DNA of 64,000 nucleotides from an uncultured Pelagibacteraceae bacterium (GCA_902609535.1 CACLSF010000002.1:54943-118942), one strand, 5' to 3'; positions 1 to 9,477 are shown, numbered from the stretch's first letter. Numbers and translations are program-made. The notes: a model not told the origin generated them from the letters alone.

Positions 1-1
1 T

Positions 2-1849
2 TGTGAGTATGTTGTTTTAGCAACAGGTATGTGGTCCAGACAAATAGGGGAAAAAATGAATGTTAGTATTCCATTGTATCCCAATGAACATTTTTATGTG
101 ATCACGGAACCAATGAAAGATTTACCAAAAAATTTACCAGTTTTAAGAGATTATAATAATTGTCTCTATCTTAAAGAAGACGCAGGTAAAATGTTAGTTG
201 GAATTTTTGAACCAAATGCAAAACCAGCCTTTAAAAATACTGGTGTTGTACCAGATGATTTTTCCTTTGGTGAATTACCAGATGATTTTGATCATTTCGA
301 ACCTTATTTACAAAAATCATTTCACAGGTTGCCTATGTTGGAAAATGCAGGAATTAGAAAATTTTTCTCTGGCCCTGAATCATTTACTCCTGATACTCAA
401 TATCTTTTAGGGGAAACACCTGAGATTAAAAAACTTTTTACATGTTGTGGTTTTAATAGCATTGGAATTGCAAGCTCAGGAGGAGCTGGACGAGTTACTG
501 CAGAATGGATGATTAATGGACATATTAATGAAGATCTATTTTCATTAGATATTAAAAGATTTCAAAAATTTCATTCATCAAAAAAATTTATTATGGAGAG
601 AGTTACAGAAACACTTGGTGATTTATATGGAATGCATTGGCCATTTAAACAACACAAAACATCAAGAAACCAAATTGTATTACCCTATCAAGAGGAGCTT
701 AAAAAATTAGGAGCTTGTTTTGGAACCTCGGGTGGTTTTGAAAGACCTATGTGGTATGCGTTAAAAGGTGAAAAGGCTGATTACAATTATAGTTTTGGTT
801 ATCAAAATTGGTATCCATCAGCTGAGTATGAGACTAAAAATACCAGAGAAAACGTTGGATTATTTGAGTTATCTCCTTTTTCAAAATTTGACCTTGAGGG
901 GCAAAATGTTCACGAAGAATTACAAAAAATATGTACTGCAAACATAAAAGATGTTGAGGGTAGAGCAACTTATACCCAGATGTTAAATGAAGATGGAGGA
1001 ATAGAGACCGATGTTACTGTTACTTGTCTTGAAAAAAACCATTTTAGAGTGATAGGTCCAGCAGCATCAAGAGAACATGATAAATTTCATATAAAAAAAC
1101 ATATTTCAGAAGAGGTCAATTTTGAAGATTTAACAGAAGATTTAACATGCCTAGGATTATACGGACCAAAATCAAGGAATTTACTATCTAATATCAGTAA
1201 TGATGATTTTACAAATGAAGGTATAAAGTTTAGTCATGGAAAATTTGTTACTATTGGTGGGGTTAAAGTCTGGGCTCAAAGATTGTCTTATGTAGGAGAA
1301 GTAGGTTTTGAATTATATACAAACATAGATGAAAGCAAAAAACTATTTCTAGCTATTATTAAAGAAGGTAAAAATCATGGCTTATCACTTTGCGGAGCTC
1401 ATGCAATGGATATTATGAGAATGGAAAGTGGTTTTTTACATTGGGGGCATGATATATCGCCTGAAGAAAATCAATATCAAGCAGGACTTAAATTTGCAAT
1501 CAGTTATAAAAAAAATATAAATTTTGTTGGAAAAGAAGCATTATTAAAAATTAAAGATCAAAACCCCACAAAATCATTAGCTATGATGGTGTTGAAAGAT
1601 AACAGACCTGGGGAACCTTTGCTACTTCATGAGGAGCCAATTTACCTTGATGATAAAATAATTGGTAGAACAACATCAGGAAACTATTCATTTAATTTTA
1701 AAAAAAATATTTCATTTGGTTATGTCAACTCTGGAAATACTATTGAAAATTTGATCAACAAAAATTTATCTATTGAAGTTGAAAAGAAAAAATACCCTGT
1801 AACAATAATTAAAAAACCTTTAAATAAAAAAAATATAAAAGATATTTAA
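2..1849 (+). CDS. Dimethylglycine/sarcosine dehydrogenase, 3' part (5' end outside window)
   Basis: This is the C-terminal part of an FAD-dependent dimethylglycine/sarcosine dehydrogenase, which oxidatively demethylates N-methylated glycines and passes the one-carbon unit to tetrahydrofolate. The reading frame is open to the left edge (CEYVVLATG precedes the first ATG at 29), so the gene starts upstream; about 615 codons are visible of a family usual length near 800-850. The order seen is the end of the FAD/DAO domain (up to about residue 190 counted from that ATG), a linker domain, then an aminomethyltransferase (GcvT-like) domain with the typical GAHAMDIMRMESGF stretch, and a GcvT C-terminal barrel. 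It shares one base (TAATG) with the next gene. In SAR11 such enzymes belong to glycine-betaine degradation; that role here is inferred. Confidence 0.85.
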   Translation, partial: CEYVVLATGMWSRQIGEKMNVSIPLYPNEHFYVITEPMKDLPKNLPVLRDYNNCLYLKEDAGKMLVGIFEPNAKPAFKNTGVVPDDFSFGELPDDFDHFEPYLQKSFHRLPMLENAGIRKFFSGPESFTPDTQYLLGETPEIKKLFTCCGFNSIGIASSGGAGRVTAEWMINGHINEDLFSLDIKRFQKFHSSKKFIMERVTETLGDLYGMHWPFKQHKTSRNQIVLPYQEELKKLGACFGTSGGFERPMWYALKGEKADYNYSFGYQNWYPSAEYETKNTRENVGLFELSPFSKFDLEGQNVHEELQKICTANIKDVEGRATYTQMLNEDGGIETDVTVTCLEKNHFRVIGPAASREHDKFHIKKHISEEVNFEDLTEDLTCLGLYGPKSRNLLSNISNDDFTNEGIKFSHGKFVTIGGVKVWAQRLSYVGEVGFELYTNIDESKKLFLAIIKEGKNHGLSLCGAHAMDIMRMESGFLHWGHDISPEENQYQAGLKFAISYKKNINFVGKEALLKIKDQNPTKSLAMMVLKDNRPGEPLLLHEEPIYLDDKIIGRTTSGNYSFNFKKNISFGYVNSGNTIENLINKNLSIEVEKKKYPVTIIKKPLNKKNIKDI

Positions 1850-2640
1850 TGTTAAAAATAATTTCAAAAAAAAATAGGGCTGCAGAAATTATCTGTAATC
1901 TTAACAAAATTGATAACAAGCAATTAAAAGAAATTAAGTCTACACTTGATAAGTATGGGATGATTTATTTTCCAAAACAAAAACTTAGTTCCAAGAATTA
2001 TCTTAATTTTGCAAAAAAATTTGGTAAACCAGCTAATTATCCAAGATTGAAAGGTTTAAATAAAAAATATCCTCAAATAACTGTTGTACAACGTAAATCT
2101 ACTGACAAAGGACCTAGCTTTGGTGAACAATTTCACACAGACTCTTCTTATACAAAAAAACCTCCTAGATACACGATGTTACTTTCTAAACTAGTGCCTA
2201 AAAAAGGTGTTGCTAATACTGACTTTTCTTCCCAGTACTTAGCTTATGAAAAATTATCAAAAAATTATAAAAATAAGCTTAAAAAATTAAAAGGCATCTA
2301 CTCTTCACATGGACCAATATCAATCACAACAGTGGAGAGAGAAAAAGAAAAAGGAAAAATATCTAAAGAGCTGATTTCCAGACATAAAATAATAAGAACT
2401 ATTAAAAATAAAAAAACTATATACTGTAGCCCAGGACACTTTTTAAAATTTAATACATATATGACTAAACAAAAAAAAGACTTAAAGAAGTTCTTATTTA
2501 ATCATCAGACAAAAAAAACCTTTCAATATTCATTAGAATGGGAAAAAGATCAGCTCGCTATTTGGGATAATAGAGCCATGCTCCATCAGGCTACACCGTT
2601 TAAAGGTAATAGAATACTTCATAGAATAACAATACTTTAA
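1849..2640 (+). CDS. TauD/TfdA-family Fe(II)/2-oxoglutarate dioxygenase
   Basis: A 263-residue non-haem iron, 2-oxoglutarate-dependent dioxygenase of the TauD/TfdA family. The iron ligands are visible as H96 and D98 in FHTDSS and the distal histidine H246 in MLHQA, with R255 or R259 near the C-terminus as the likely 2-oxoglutarate-binding arginine. The start codon overlaps the stop of the dehydrogenase by one base, so the two are almost certainly co-transcribed. Family members hydroxylate sulfonates, betaines or carnitine precursors. Given the neighbour, a methylated amine or betaine substrate is a reasonable guess, but substrate cannot be read from the sequence. Confidence 0.8.
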   Translation: MLKIISKKNRAAEIICNLNKIDNKQLKEIKSTLDKYGMIYFPKQKLSSKNYLNFAKKFGKPANYPRLKGLNKKYPQITVVQRKSTDKGPSFGEQFHTDSSYTKKPPRYTMLLSKLVPKKGVANTDFSSQYLAYEKLSKNYKNKLKKLKGIYSSHGPISITTVEREKEKGKISKELISRHKIIRTIKNKKTIYCSPGHFLKFNTYMTKQKKDLKKFLFNHQTKKTFQYSLEWEKDQLAIWDNRAMLHQATPFKGNRILHRITIL

Positions 2641-2644
2641 TAAA

Positions 2645-3571
2645 ATGTATTCAATATTTCTTGGGTTAACACCTTTTATCTTTATCACACTATTTGGTTT
2701 TGTTTTTGGAAAACTTAAAATTTTTGATTTAGGTCATGCAAAAGTTTTAAATTTGTTTTTATTCTATGTAGCGGTCCCTGCCTTAATAATTAAATTTGTT
2801 GCTCAAAGTGAAATCGGCCAAGTCGATATAAAACAGATAGTTTCATATTTTTTAATGCAAGGAAGTCTTGGGTTTTTAACATTTTTATTAACATCAAAGT
2901 TTTTTAAAAGACCTATTCCAGAATCTATTATATGGGCATTAATGGTAGCACTATCAAATCATGTAACATTATTATTACCTATTACAAAAATCTATTTTGG
3001 AACTGAAGTAATTACTCAAGTAACAAGTATAATATTAATGGATGGGGTTATTTTATTATCTGTAATTGCTTTTTTTTTAGAACTTACTACTAAAAAAAAT
3101 ATTCGATTAACTGCATTTATAAAGAACATAGTTCTTAATCCAATGATATTTTCAATCTTAATTGGTCTTTTACTATTTGTGTTTAAGATAAATATCGATG
3201 ATACGCCAATAGACTACGTTCTTTCTGTTTTGGCAGCTTGTGTTTCTCCTATAGGACTTTTCGCAATTGGTATAACATTATCTTTTTACACACAGAAAGT
3301 TATCAATAAACTAACTGCTTCTGTATCTATATTGAAATTAGTAGTTTCCCCAATCATCCTCTTGATAATCGGCTTTATTATATTTGATGCTGGACAACCT
3401 GAAAAAATTCCTGGTGCTTTTTTTGTTAGTGTTGCACCCTGTGGTCATACAGCTGTAGTATTATGTTCTGCCTATAATGTAAGTCCTGAAAATATAATAA
3501 AAGCTTTATTTATCTCAACTTTTGCATCATTTGCTACCATATTTTTTGCTATTCAATATTTAACGACTTAA
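2645..3571 (+). CDS. AEC-family (auxin efflux carrier) transporter
   Basis: A 308-residue integral membrane protein with about ten hydrophobic segments in two halves, typical of the AEC family, whose bacterial members move malate, malonate or other small organic acids. The N-terminal GLTPFIFITLFGFVFG and the later AACVSPIGLFAIGITL and VAPCGHTAVVLCSAYNVSP stretches resemble conserved family segments. It lies four bases after the dioxygenase gene and probably belongs to the same transcript. Substrate and direction are unknown. Confidence 0.75.
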   Translation: MYSIFLGLTPFIFITLFGFVFGKLKIFDLGHAKVLNLFLFYVAVPALIIKFVAQSEIGQVDIKQIVSYFLMQGSLGFLTFLLTSKFFKRPIPESIIWALMVALSNHVTLLLPITKIYFGTEVITQVTSIILMDGVILLSVIAFFLELTTKKNIRLTAFIKNIVLNPMIFSILIGLLLFVFKINIDDTPIDYVLSVLAACVSPIGLFAIGITLSFYTQKVINKLTASVSILKLVVSPIILLIIGFIIFDAGQPEKIPGAFFVSVAPCGHTAVVLCSAYNVSPENIIKALFISTFASFATIFFAIQYLTT

Positions 3572-3572
3572 G

Positions 3573-4640
3573 TTAATTAATATTATCTAAGATTTTATTA
3601 GCACATTCTTTTGTATTGCTATCACCATCTAGATCTTTAGTTCTATTTTTTTTTTCTAGCAAAGTTTTTTCGATTGAACTTACTATTCTTGTGGCAGCTT
3701 CTTTTTCGCCTAAATAATCTAACATCATAGCGCCAGACCAAATTTGACCTATTGGATTTGCAATACCTTTTCCAGCAATATCAGGTGCTGATCCATGAAC
3801 AGGCTCGAATAAAGAAGGATATTTATTTGTTGGGTTAATATTTCCTGATGGAGCTATACCAATTGTTCCCGTACATGCCGGACCCAAATCGGATAAAATA
3901 TCTCCAAATAAATTTGATGCTACGACAACATCAAACCACTCTGGTGTTAAAACAAATCTTGCAGCTAAAATATCGATATGAAATTGATCTGTTTTAATAT
4001 CAGGAAAATCTTTTTTATTTTCATAAAATCTTTGGTCCCAGTATGGCATGGTTATAGAAATACCATTTGATTTTGTGGCATTAGTTAATTTTTTTCTAGC
4101 TCTTGTTTTTGCTAATTCAAATGCAAATTTTTGAACTCTATCTATTCCATGTTTAGACATTATAGTTTCTTGTATAACAATTTCTCTTTCAGTATTTTGA
4201 TACATTTTTCCACCTACCGAAGAATATTCGCCTTCAGTGTTTTCACGCACTATCATCATATCTATGTCACCAGGTTTTTTATTTGCTAAGGGTGCATTTA
4301 CTCCTTCAAATAATTTTACTGGCCTTAAATTGATAAATTGATCAAATTCTCTTCTAAACTGGAGTAGAGAACCCCATAAAGTAATATGATCTGGGTATTT
4401 ATCTGGCATACCTACTGCACCAAAAAATATTGCATCATGATTACCAATTTGTTGTTTCCAATCATCAGGTAGCATTTTTCCGTGTTTTTCATAATAATCG
4501 CATGATGAAAAATCAAATTCATCTATCTTTAATTTAAATTGATGTTGATTTGCTACTTCTTTAAGTATTTTTAAAGCTTCTGGAACAACTTCTTTTCCAA
4601 TGCCATCTCCAGCAATTGAGGCAATTTTGTACTCTTTCAT
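3573..4640 (-). CDS. Tartrate/D-malate dehydrogenase (isocitrate/isopropylmalate dehydrogenase family)
   Basis: A 355-residue NAD-dependent beta-decarboxylating dehydrogenase. The N-terminal AGDGIGKEVVPEAL and the metal-binding GDILSD motif (D247, D251, with D223 in HIDILAARF) are those of the isopropylmalate/isocitrate superfamily. The long stretch around FINLRPVKLFEG and TEGEYSSVGG fits the tartrate dehydrogenase/D-malate dehydrogenase branch better than LeuB. It follows guaC by two bases on the minus strand and converges on the AEC transporter gene with a one-base gap. D-malate, tartrate or a related 2-hydroxyacid is the likely substrate; leuB is the less likely alternative. Confidence 0.8.
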   Translation of the reverse strand: MKEYKIASIAGDGIGKEVVPEALKILKEVANQHQFKLKIDEFDFSSCDYYEKHGKMLPDDWKQQIGNHDAIFFGAVGMPDKYPDHITLWGSLLQFRREFDQFINLRPVKLFEGVNAPLANKKPGDIDMMIVRENTEGEYSSVGGKMYQNTEREIVIQETIMSKHGIDRVQKFAFELAKTRARKKLTNATKSNGISITMPYWDQRFYENKKDFPDIKTDQFHIDILAARFVLTPEWFDVVVASNLFGDILSDLGPACTGTIGIAPSGNINPTNKYPSLFEPVHGSAPDIAGKGIANPIGQIWSGAMMLDYLGEKEAATRIVSSIEKTLLEKKNRTKDLDGDSNTKECANKILDNIN

Positions 4641-4642
4641 AC

Positions 4643-5677
4643 TTACTTAGTAAAAGTATCGTTAAATTGTTTAGCTACTCTTACAAAAGTAGTACATTTA
4701 CTAAGTTGTTTAAGAGAAGGGGCTCCTACATAAGTACAGCTACTTCTAACACCACCAAGAATATTATTTATTGTATCTTTAATTTTTCCTCGATATTTAA
4801 TTCTCACTGTTCTACCTTCACTACTTCTATAGTCGGACAAACCCCCGTAATGTTTCTTATTTGCTATGTCAGAACTTGATCCGTAAAATTCTATAAATTT
4901 ATGACCATTTGATTTTATTAGCTTACCTTGACCTTCATCGTGACCAGCAAACATTCCTCCAAGCATCACAAAATCTGCACCACCACCGAAAGCTTTTGCG
5001 ACATCACCCGGACAAGTACAACCTCCATCAGCAATTATATGTGCCCCTAAACCATGGGCAGCATCAGCACATTCAATAACAGCGCTTAACTGAGGATAAC
5101 CAACACCTGTTTGAATTCTTGTAGTACAAACACTACCTGGTCCAATTCCAACTTTTACAATATCTGCTCCTGACAATACCAATTCTTGTGCCATATCAGC
5201 TGTTACAACGTTACCAGCAATAATAGTTTTAGTAGGATATTTATCTCTTACAGATTTTAAAAATTTACTAAAGTGTTCAGAATAACCATTAGCAACATCA
5301 ATGCAGATAAATTTTATGAAACTAAATTCTTTTAAAATTTTATCTAAATTTTCAAAATCTTCTTTTTTTATTCCTATACTTAAAGCAATATTTGGATGAA
5401 TAGATTTTATTTTTTTAAATTTTTTTATTTTTTGAATATTATGCTGTTTAGTTAAACAAGTGATCATTCCGTATTCAGAAAGCTTTTCAGCTACACCAAG
5501 TTCACCAACACCATCCATATTTGAGGCCATGACAGGAATTCCAGACCATTCATTATTACTATACTTAAATCTATAAGTTCTTTTTAGATTTACATCTTTA
5601 CGACTTTGAAGAGTACTTCTTTTAGGTCTAAAAAGTACATCTGAGTAGTCTAATTTTAGTTCTTCTTCAATTCTCAC
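4643..5677 (-). CDS. guaC: GMP reductase
   Basis: GMP reductase deaminates GMP to IMP with NADPH, recycling guanine nucleotides. At 344 residues it is almost the same length as E. coli GuaC and starts with the same MRIEE pattern. The catalytic loop GIGPGSVCTTR puts the reactive cysteine at C184, and the GGCTCPGDVAKAFGGGADFVMLGG region is the phosphate-binding segment of the IMPDH/GMPR barrel; no CBS domains are present, which separates it from GuaB. The start is GTG. A candidate promoter lies so close upstream that the message may be nearly leaderless. The tartrate/malate dehydrogenase gene follows on the same strand. Confidence 0.93.
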   Translation of the reverse strand: MRIEEELKLDYSDVLFRPKRSTLQSRKDVNLKRTYRFKYSNNEWSGIPVMASNMDGVGELGVAEKLSEYGMITCLTKQHNIQKIKKFKKIKSIHPNIALSIGIKKEDFENLDKILKEFSFIKFICIDVANGYSEHFSKFLKSVRDKYPTKTIIAGNVVTADMAQELVLSGADIVKVGIGPGSVCTTRIQTGVGYPQLSAVIECADAAHGLGAHIIADGGCTCPGDVAKAFGGGADFVMLGGMFAGHDEGQGKLIKSNGHKFIEFYGSSSDIANKKHYGGLSDYRSSEGRTVRIKYRGKIKDTINNILGGVRSSCTYVGAPSLKQLSKCTTFVRVAKQFNDTFTK

Positions 5678-5686
5678 GAGTCCGAA

Positions 5687-5714
5687 TTTATACAGGGGCT
5701 CAAAGCAAATTCAA
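5687..5714 (-). promoter_or_regulatory. Candidate sigma-70 promoter of guaC
   Basis: On the minus strand TTGAAT (5714-5709) and TATAAA (5692-5687) are separated by 16 bases. Only nine bases lie between the -10 element and the GTG start of guaC, so transcription would begin within a few bases of the start codon. Seen by eye only; AT-rich DNA gives chance matches. Confidence 0.5.
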
Positions 5715-5779
5715 ATTAATTATTAATATTGATGCAGCGTTTTCATTGGCTTTAATTTAAAAAATACATATTATTAAGC

Positions 5780-6658
5780 ATGTTTAATGGTTTTAAGTCA
5801 AAGTACGTAAAGGTAAAAAAGGGCAAGGTTTTTTGTAGAGTTGGTGGTGAAGGTCCACCATTACTTTTACTACACGGATATCCGCAAACACATTTAATGT
5901 GGCACAAAACAGCCCCTGAGCTATCTAAAAGATTTACAGTGGTTGCTGCCGATTTAAGAGGATATGGAAATAGTCTTGCTCCAGCATCAGATAGCAAACA
6001 TTACAACTACTCAAAAAGAGAAATGGCAAGTGACATGAAACAGATGATGATAAAATTAGGGTTTAACAAATTTTTTGTTGCGGGACATGATAGAGGTGGA
6101 AGGGTTGCTCATAGGTTAGCAAGAGACCATAGAAAAAATATAATAGCTCTTAGTGTTTTAGATATTTGTCCAACATTAGATATGTACGAACTAACAACGA
6201 GAGATTTCGCAAAAGCTTACTTTCATTGGTTTTTTTTAATTCAACCAAAATGGTTACCTGAGAAAATGATAATGAGTGATCCACGTAAATGGATGAAAAG
6301 TTGTTTAGATAAATGGTCAGGTAATCACAAATTTGGAAAAGTTGAAGAAAATTATTTAAAATGTTTCAAGCAACAAAAAAGAATTCATGGATCTTGTGAA
6401 GATTATAGGGCGTCTGCGACTATTGATTTGGATCATGACAAAAAAGATAGAAAGATAAAACTAAATATTCCAGTCCAAGTGTTATGGGGAAGTAAGGGAG
6501 TAATTGGAAAGCAGTTCAAACCATTAAAAATTTGGCAAAGATATACTAAAAAAAAAGTTATAGGTTATCCTATAAACTCAGGTCACTTCATTCCAGAGCA
6601 AAATCCAAAGGCAACTATTAAACATTTAACTGATTTTTTTTTGAAGAAAATTAAGTAA
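5780..6658 (+). CDS. Alpha/beta hydrolase of the haloacetate (fluoroacetate) dehalogenase type
   Basis: A 292-residue alpha/beta hydrolase. The nucleophile elbow is GHDRGG, with aspartate D104 in place of serine, the mark of haloalkane and haloacetate dehalogenases. Further positions match the Rhodopseudomonas fluoroacetate dehalogenase pattern: R105 and R108 after the nucleophile (carboxylate binding), D128 as acid, H149-W150 and Y209 (halide pocket), and H269 in NSGHF as the catalytic base. Such enzymes hydrolyse 2-haloacids to 2-hydroxyacids in the cytoplasm. No signal peptide is seen. The gene stands alone, divergent from guaC. Epoxide hydrolases share the aspartate but usually lack this Arg-x-x-Arg arrangement. 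Confidence 0.8.
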   Translation: MFNGFKSKYVKVKKGKVFCRVGGEGPPLLLLHGYPQTHLMWHKTAPELSKRFTVVAADLRGYGNSLAPASDSKHYNYSKREMASDMKQMMIKLGFNKFFVAGHDRGGRVAHRLARDHRKNIIALSVLDICPTLDMYELTTRDFAKAYFHWFFLIQPKWLPEKMIMSDPRKWMKSCLDKWSGNHKFGKVEENYLKCFKQQKRIHGSCEDYRASATIDLDHDKKDRKIKLNIPVQVLWGSKGVIGKQFKPLKIWQRYTKKKVIGYPINSGHFIPEQNPKATIKHLTDFFLKKIK

Positions 6659-6733
6659 TTAGCCTTACTTGATGTGATCAATAATCGCGCATATCATTGT
6701 TGATAATATTAAATTCACCTTTAAATATAGCTT

Positions 6734-8146
6734 ATGTCTTCTTTACTTAAAAATTCAGAATTAACCTCAGAAAAAGCAGATAGCATTGTTTCTGAAACTC
6801 TAAATAATTGTGATGATGGTGAGCTTTATATAGAGGATACAAAATCTGAGACAATTGTATTAGATGATAACAAAATTAAAAGTTCAAATTATACATCTGA
6901 CTTAGGTTATGGTTTTAGAGCTGTAACAGGTGATACAGTCGCTTATTCTCATTCAAACGAAATATCAGAAAAATCATTAAAAAATTCTAGCGAAAATCTT
7001 AAGTCAACTTTAAAAAATAATAGCGGAACATATAATTCAGAAATTAAAAAAACTAATCAGAAGCTTTATAAAGACGTTGATCCAATTGAGAGCAAGTCAA
7101 TGAAATCAAAAATTGAATTGCTGAATAATATGAACGAATATGCAAGATCAAAAGATAGTTCAGTTAAACAAGTAACAGCTAGCCTTCTAGCAGAAAAGAA
7201 AAATGTTGAGATCATTAGATCTGGAGGAGAATTATTATCAGATAATAGACCTTTAGTTAGAATAAATATGTCAGTAATGGTTGAAAAGAATGGTAGAAAA
7301 GAAACTGGTGTTTTTGGTATTGGTGGAAGACAGGATTATGATGAATATCTTAAAAATGATAATTGGAAAAAAGTTTGCGATGAAGCTTTTAGAATTGCAA
7401 GTACAAATATAGAAAGCAAACCTTCTCTTGCAGGAGAAATGAAAGTTGTTCTAGGACCTGGTTGGCCTGCAATTTTAATTCATGAAGCTGTAGGTCATGG
7501 ACTAGAAGGTGATTTTAATAGAAAAAAAACTTCAGCTTTTCATGATTTAGTTGGTAAAAAAGTTGCGAGCGATGGAGTTACAATAATCGACGACGGAACA
7601 TTAGATAATAGAAGAGGTAGTTTAAATATTGATGATGAAGGAACGCCAACAGAAAGAACAGTTTTAATTGAAAATGGTATCTTAAAAAATTTCATGCAAG
7701 ATAGACTAAATGCAAGACTTATGAATACAAAATCAACAGGAAATGGAAGAAGAGAGAGCTATAAACATGTCGTGATGCCTAGAATGAGAAATACGATAAT
7801 GTTAGGTGGATCAAACACTCAAGAAGAAATGATTAAGTCAGTAGATAAAGGTATTTTTGCTGTAAGTTTTGGAGGTGGTCAAGTTGACATTACCTCTGGA
7901 AAATTCGTTTTTAACTGTACAGAAGCTTATGAGATTATAAATGGAAAAATTGGATCTCCAATTAAAGGAGCTACGTTAATTGGTGATGGACCATCTTCAT
8001 TAAAAGAAATTTTAATGGTTGGAAATGATATGATGTTAGATCCTGGTATTGGAACGTGTGGTAAAGCTGGACAAGGTGTACCAGTTGGTGTTGGACAACC
8101 ATCTTTGCTTATCAATAATATGACTGTTGGCGGAACCCAACTATAG
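6734..8146 (+). CDS. tldD: Metalloprotease TldD
   Basis: The zinc-protease subunit of the TldD/TldE heterodimer, which in E. coli trims unfolded peptides, matures microcin B17 and helps degrade the CcdA antitoxin. The 470-residue length is normal. The HEXXXH metal site reads HEAVGH at residues 250-255, followed by GLEGDFNRK as in the family. The glycine-rich C-terminus (GTCGKAGQGVPVGVGQP) is also typical. The partner subunit gene follows four bases downstream, so the pair is an operon. In many bacteria the two genes are far apart; here they are adjacent. Confidence 0.92.
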   Translation: MSSLLKNSELTSEKADSIVSETLNNCDDGELYIEDTKSETIVLDDNKIKSSNYTSDLGYGFRAVTGDTVAYSHSNEISEKSLKNSSENLKSTLKNNSGTYNSEIKKTNQKLYKDVDPIESKSMKSKIELLNNMNEYARSKDSSVKQVTASLLAEKKNVEIIRSGGELLSDNRPLVRINMSVMVEKNGRKETGVFGIGGRQDYDEYLKNDNWKKVCDEAFRIASTNIESKPSLAGEMKVVLGPGWPAILIHEAVGHGLEGDFNRKKTSAFHDLVGKKVASDGVTIIDDGTLDNRRGSLNIDDEGTPTERTVLIENGILKNFMQDRLNARLMNTKSTGNGRRESYKHVVMPRMRNTIMLGGSNTQEEMIKSVDKGIFAVSFGGGQVDITSGKFVFNCTEAYEIINGKIGSPIKGATLIGDGPSSLKEILMVGNDMMLDPGIGTCGKAGQGVPVGVGQPSLLINNMTVGGTQL

Positions 8147-8150
8147 TAAA

Positions 8151-9470
8151 ATGATTAAAGATCAACAGTATCTAAAAAAAATTGCAGATATATGCCTCAG
8201 TAAATCAAAAAAATTAGGTTCATCTGATGCAAATATATTAGTGCAAAGTTCTGTTTCTGAAAATGTAAATGTAAGGAATAAAAAACTTGATGGATCTGAA
8301 AGGTCTGAAAATCTTGGAATAGTTCTTACTACTTATTTAGGTAAAAGGAAGTCTTCAATTGCCTCATCAAATCTTAAAGAAAGTAATTTAGATGAGTTAG
8401 TAAATAGATGTATTGAAACAATGAAAATTACTCCTGAGGATGAATATAATTCATTACCAGATAAAGACCTCCATTTTAAAGGATTAAAAGACTTAGACTT
8501 GTATGATGAAACTCATTTAAGCAATGAAGATAAGATTAATTATATAAAAGAGGCAGAAGAGGAAGCTTTTTCAAATGATAAAATAATAAATACTAATGGA
8601 TCTGGATTTGGTGAGAACAAATCAAATTTTTTATTAGCCAATTCAAATGGATTCGCTGATGGATATAAAACTTCACAATTTACTGCATACTGTGAAGTTG
8701 TTTCAAAAAGTAATGGAAGTATGGAAAGAGATTATGAGTATACAAGTAAAAGGTTTTATAGTGATATTTTAAAACCTAAACAACTTGGATCTATTGCAGC
8801 AGAGCATGCAGTAAAGAAATTAAATCCACAAAAAATAAAAAGTGAAAAAATTAGTCTAATATTTGATAAAAGAATTTCAAAAAACTTTCTATCAGTTTTT
8901 TCAAGTGCAATATCATCGAGTGCAATTGCAAAAGGTACTACATTTTTAAAAGATAAATTAAATCAACAAGTTTTTAACTCTGAAATAAATATACAAGATC
9001 ATGGTAATATAAGAAAAGCCAATGGATCTCGTTATTTTGATAGCGAAGGTATAGCTGTAGTTAACCTTGATTTGATAAAGAACGGTATTCTCCAAGACTA
9101 TTTAATTGATACTTACAATGGTAAAAAAATAAATAGAAAATCTAATGGCAGGGCAAGTGGAACAACAAATTTATATTTTCAAAATGGATCAAAAACATTT
9201 GAAGATCTAGTAAAATCAGAAAATAAAATCTTGTATATTAAAGAAACTATTGGACATGGTACAAATATTATTAACGGTGATTATTCTGTAGGAGCATCAG
9301 GAATGATGATTGAGAATGGGGAGTTTTCATACCCAGTTAGTGAAATTACAATTGCTGGAAACTTAAATAATATTTTTAAAAATATAACTTTAGCAGATGA
9401 TTTAGAATTTAATTATGCAACGAATTCACCGACAATGATGGTTGAAGGTATGGTTGTAGGTGGAAAATAA
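8151..9470 (+). CDS. pmbA: TldE/PmbA, partner subunit of the TldD protease
   Basis: A 439-residue member of the TldD/PmbA family without the HEXXXH motif, so it is the non-metal subunit that completes the active site of TldD. Conserved features include SVSENVNVRNKKLDGSE near the N-terminus and the C-terminal NGDYSVGASGMMIENGE and GNLNNIF segments. I start it at ATG 8151 rather than at the in-frame TTG 8127 inside tldD, because the ATG gives the normal family N-terminus and leaves a short four-base spacer. Function is inferred from the pairing with tldD. Confidence 0.88.
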   Translation: MIKDQQYLKKIADICLSKSKKLGSSDANILVQSSVSENVNVRNKKLDGSERSENLGIVLTTYLGKRKSSIASSNLKESNLDELVNRCIETMKITPEDEYNSLPDKDLHFKGLKDLDLYDETHLSNEDKINYIKEAEEEAFSNDKIINTNGSGFGENKSNFLLANSNGFADGYKTSQFTAYCEVVSKSNGSMERDYEYTSKRFYSDILKPKQLGSIAAEHAVKKLNPQKIKSEKISLIFDKRISKNFLSVFSSAISSSAIAKGTTFLKDKLNQQVFNSEINIQDHGNIRKANGSRYFDSEGIAVVNLDLIKNGILQDYLIDTYNGKKINRKSNGRASGTTNLYFQNGSKTFEDLVKSENKILYIKETIGHGTNIINGDYSVGASGMMIENGEFSYPVSEITIAGNLNNIFKNITLADDLEFNYATNSPTMMVEGMVVGGK

Positions 9471-9477
9471 TTTCTAA

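Noticed and set aside
6669..6681. TTGATGTGATCAA palindrome before tldD
   Set aside because: The arms are only five bases and no second copy or well-placed promoter was seen; chance is likely in this composition.
8127..8150. In-frame TTG extension of pmbA into tldD
   Set aside because: It adds eight residues outside the usual family N-terminus and an ATG with a normal spacer is available at 8151.
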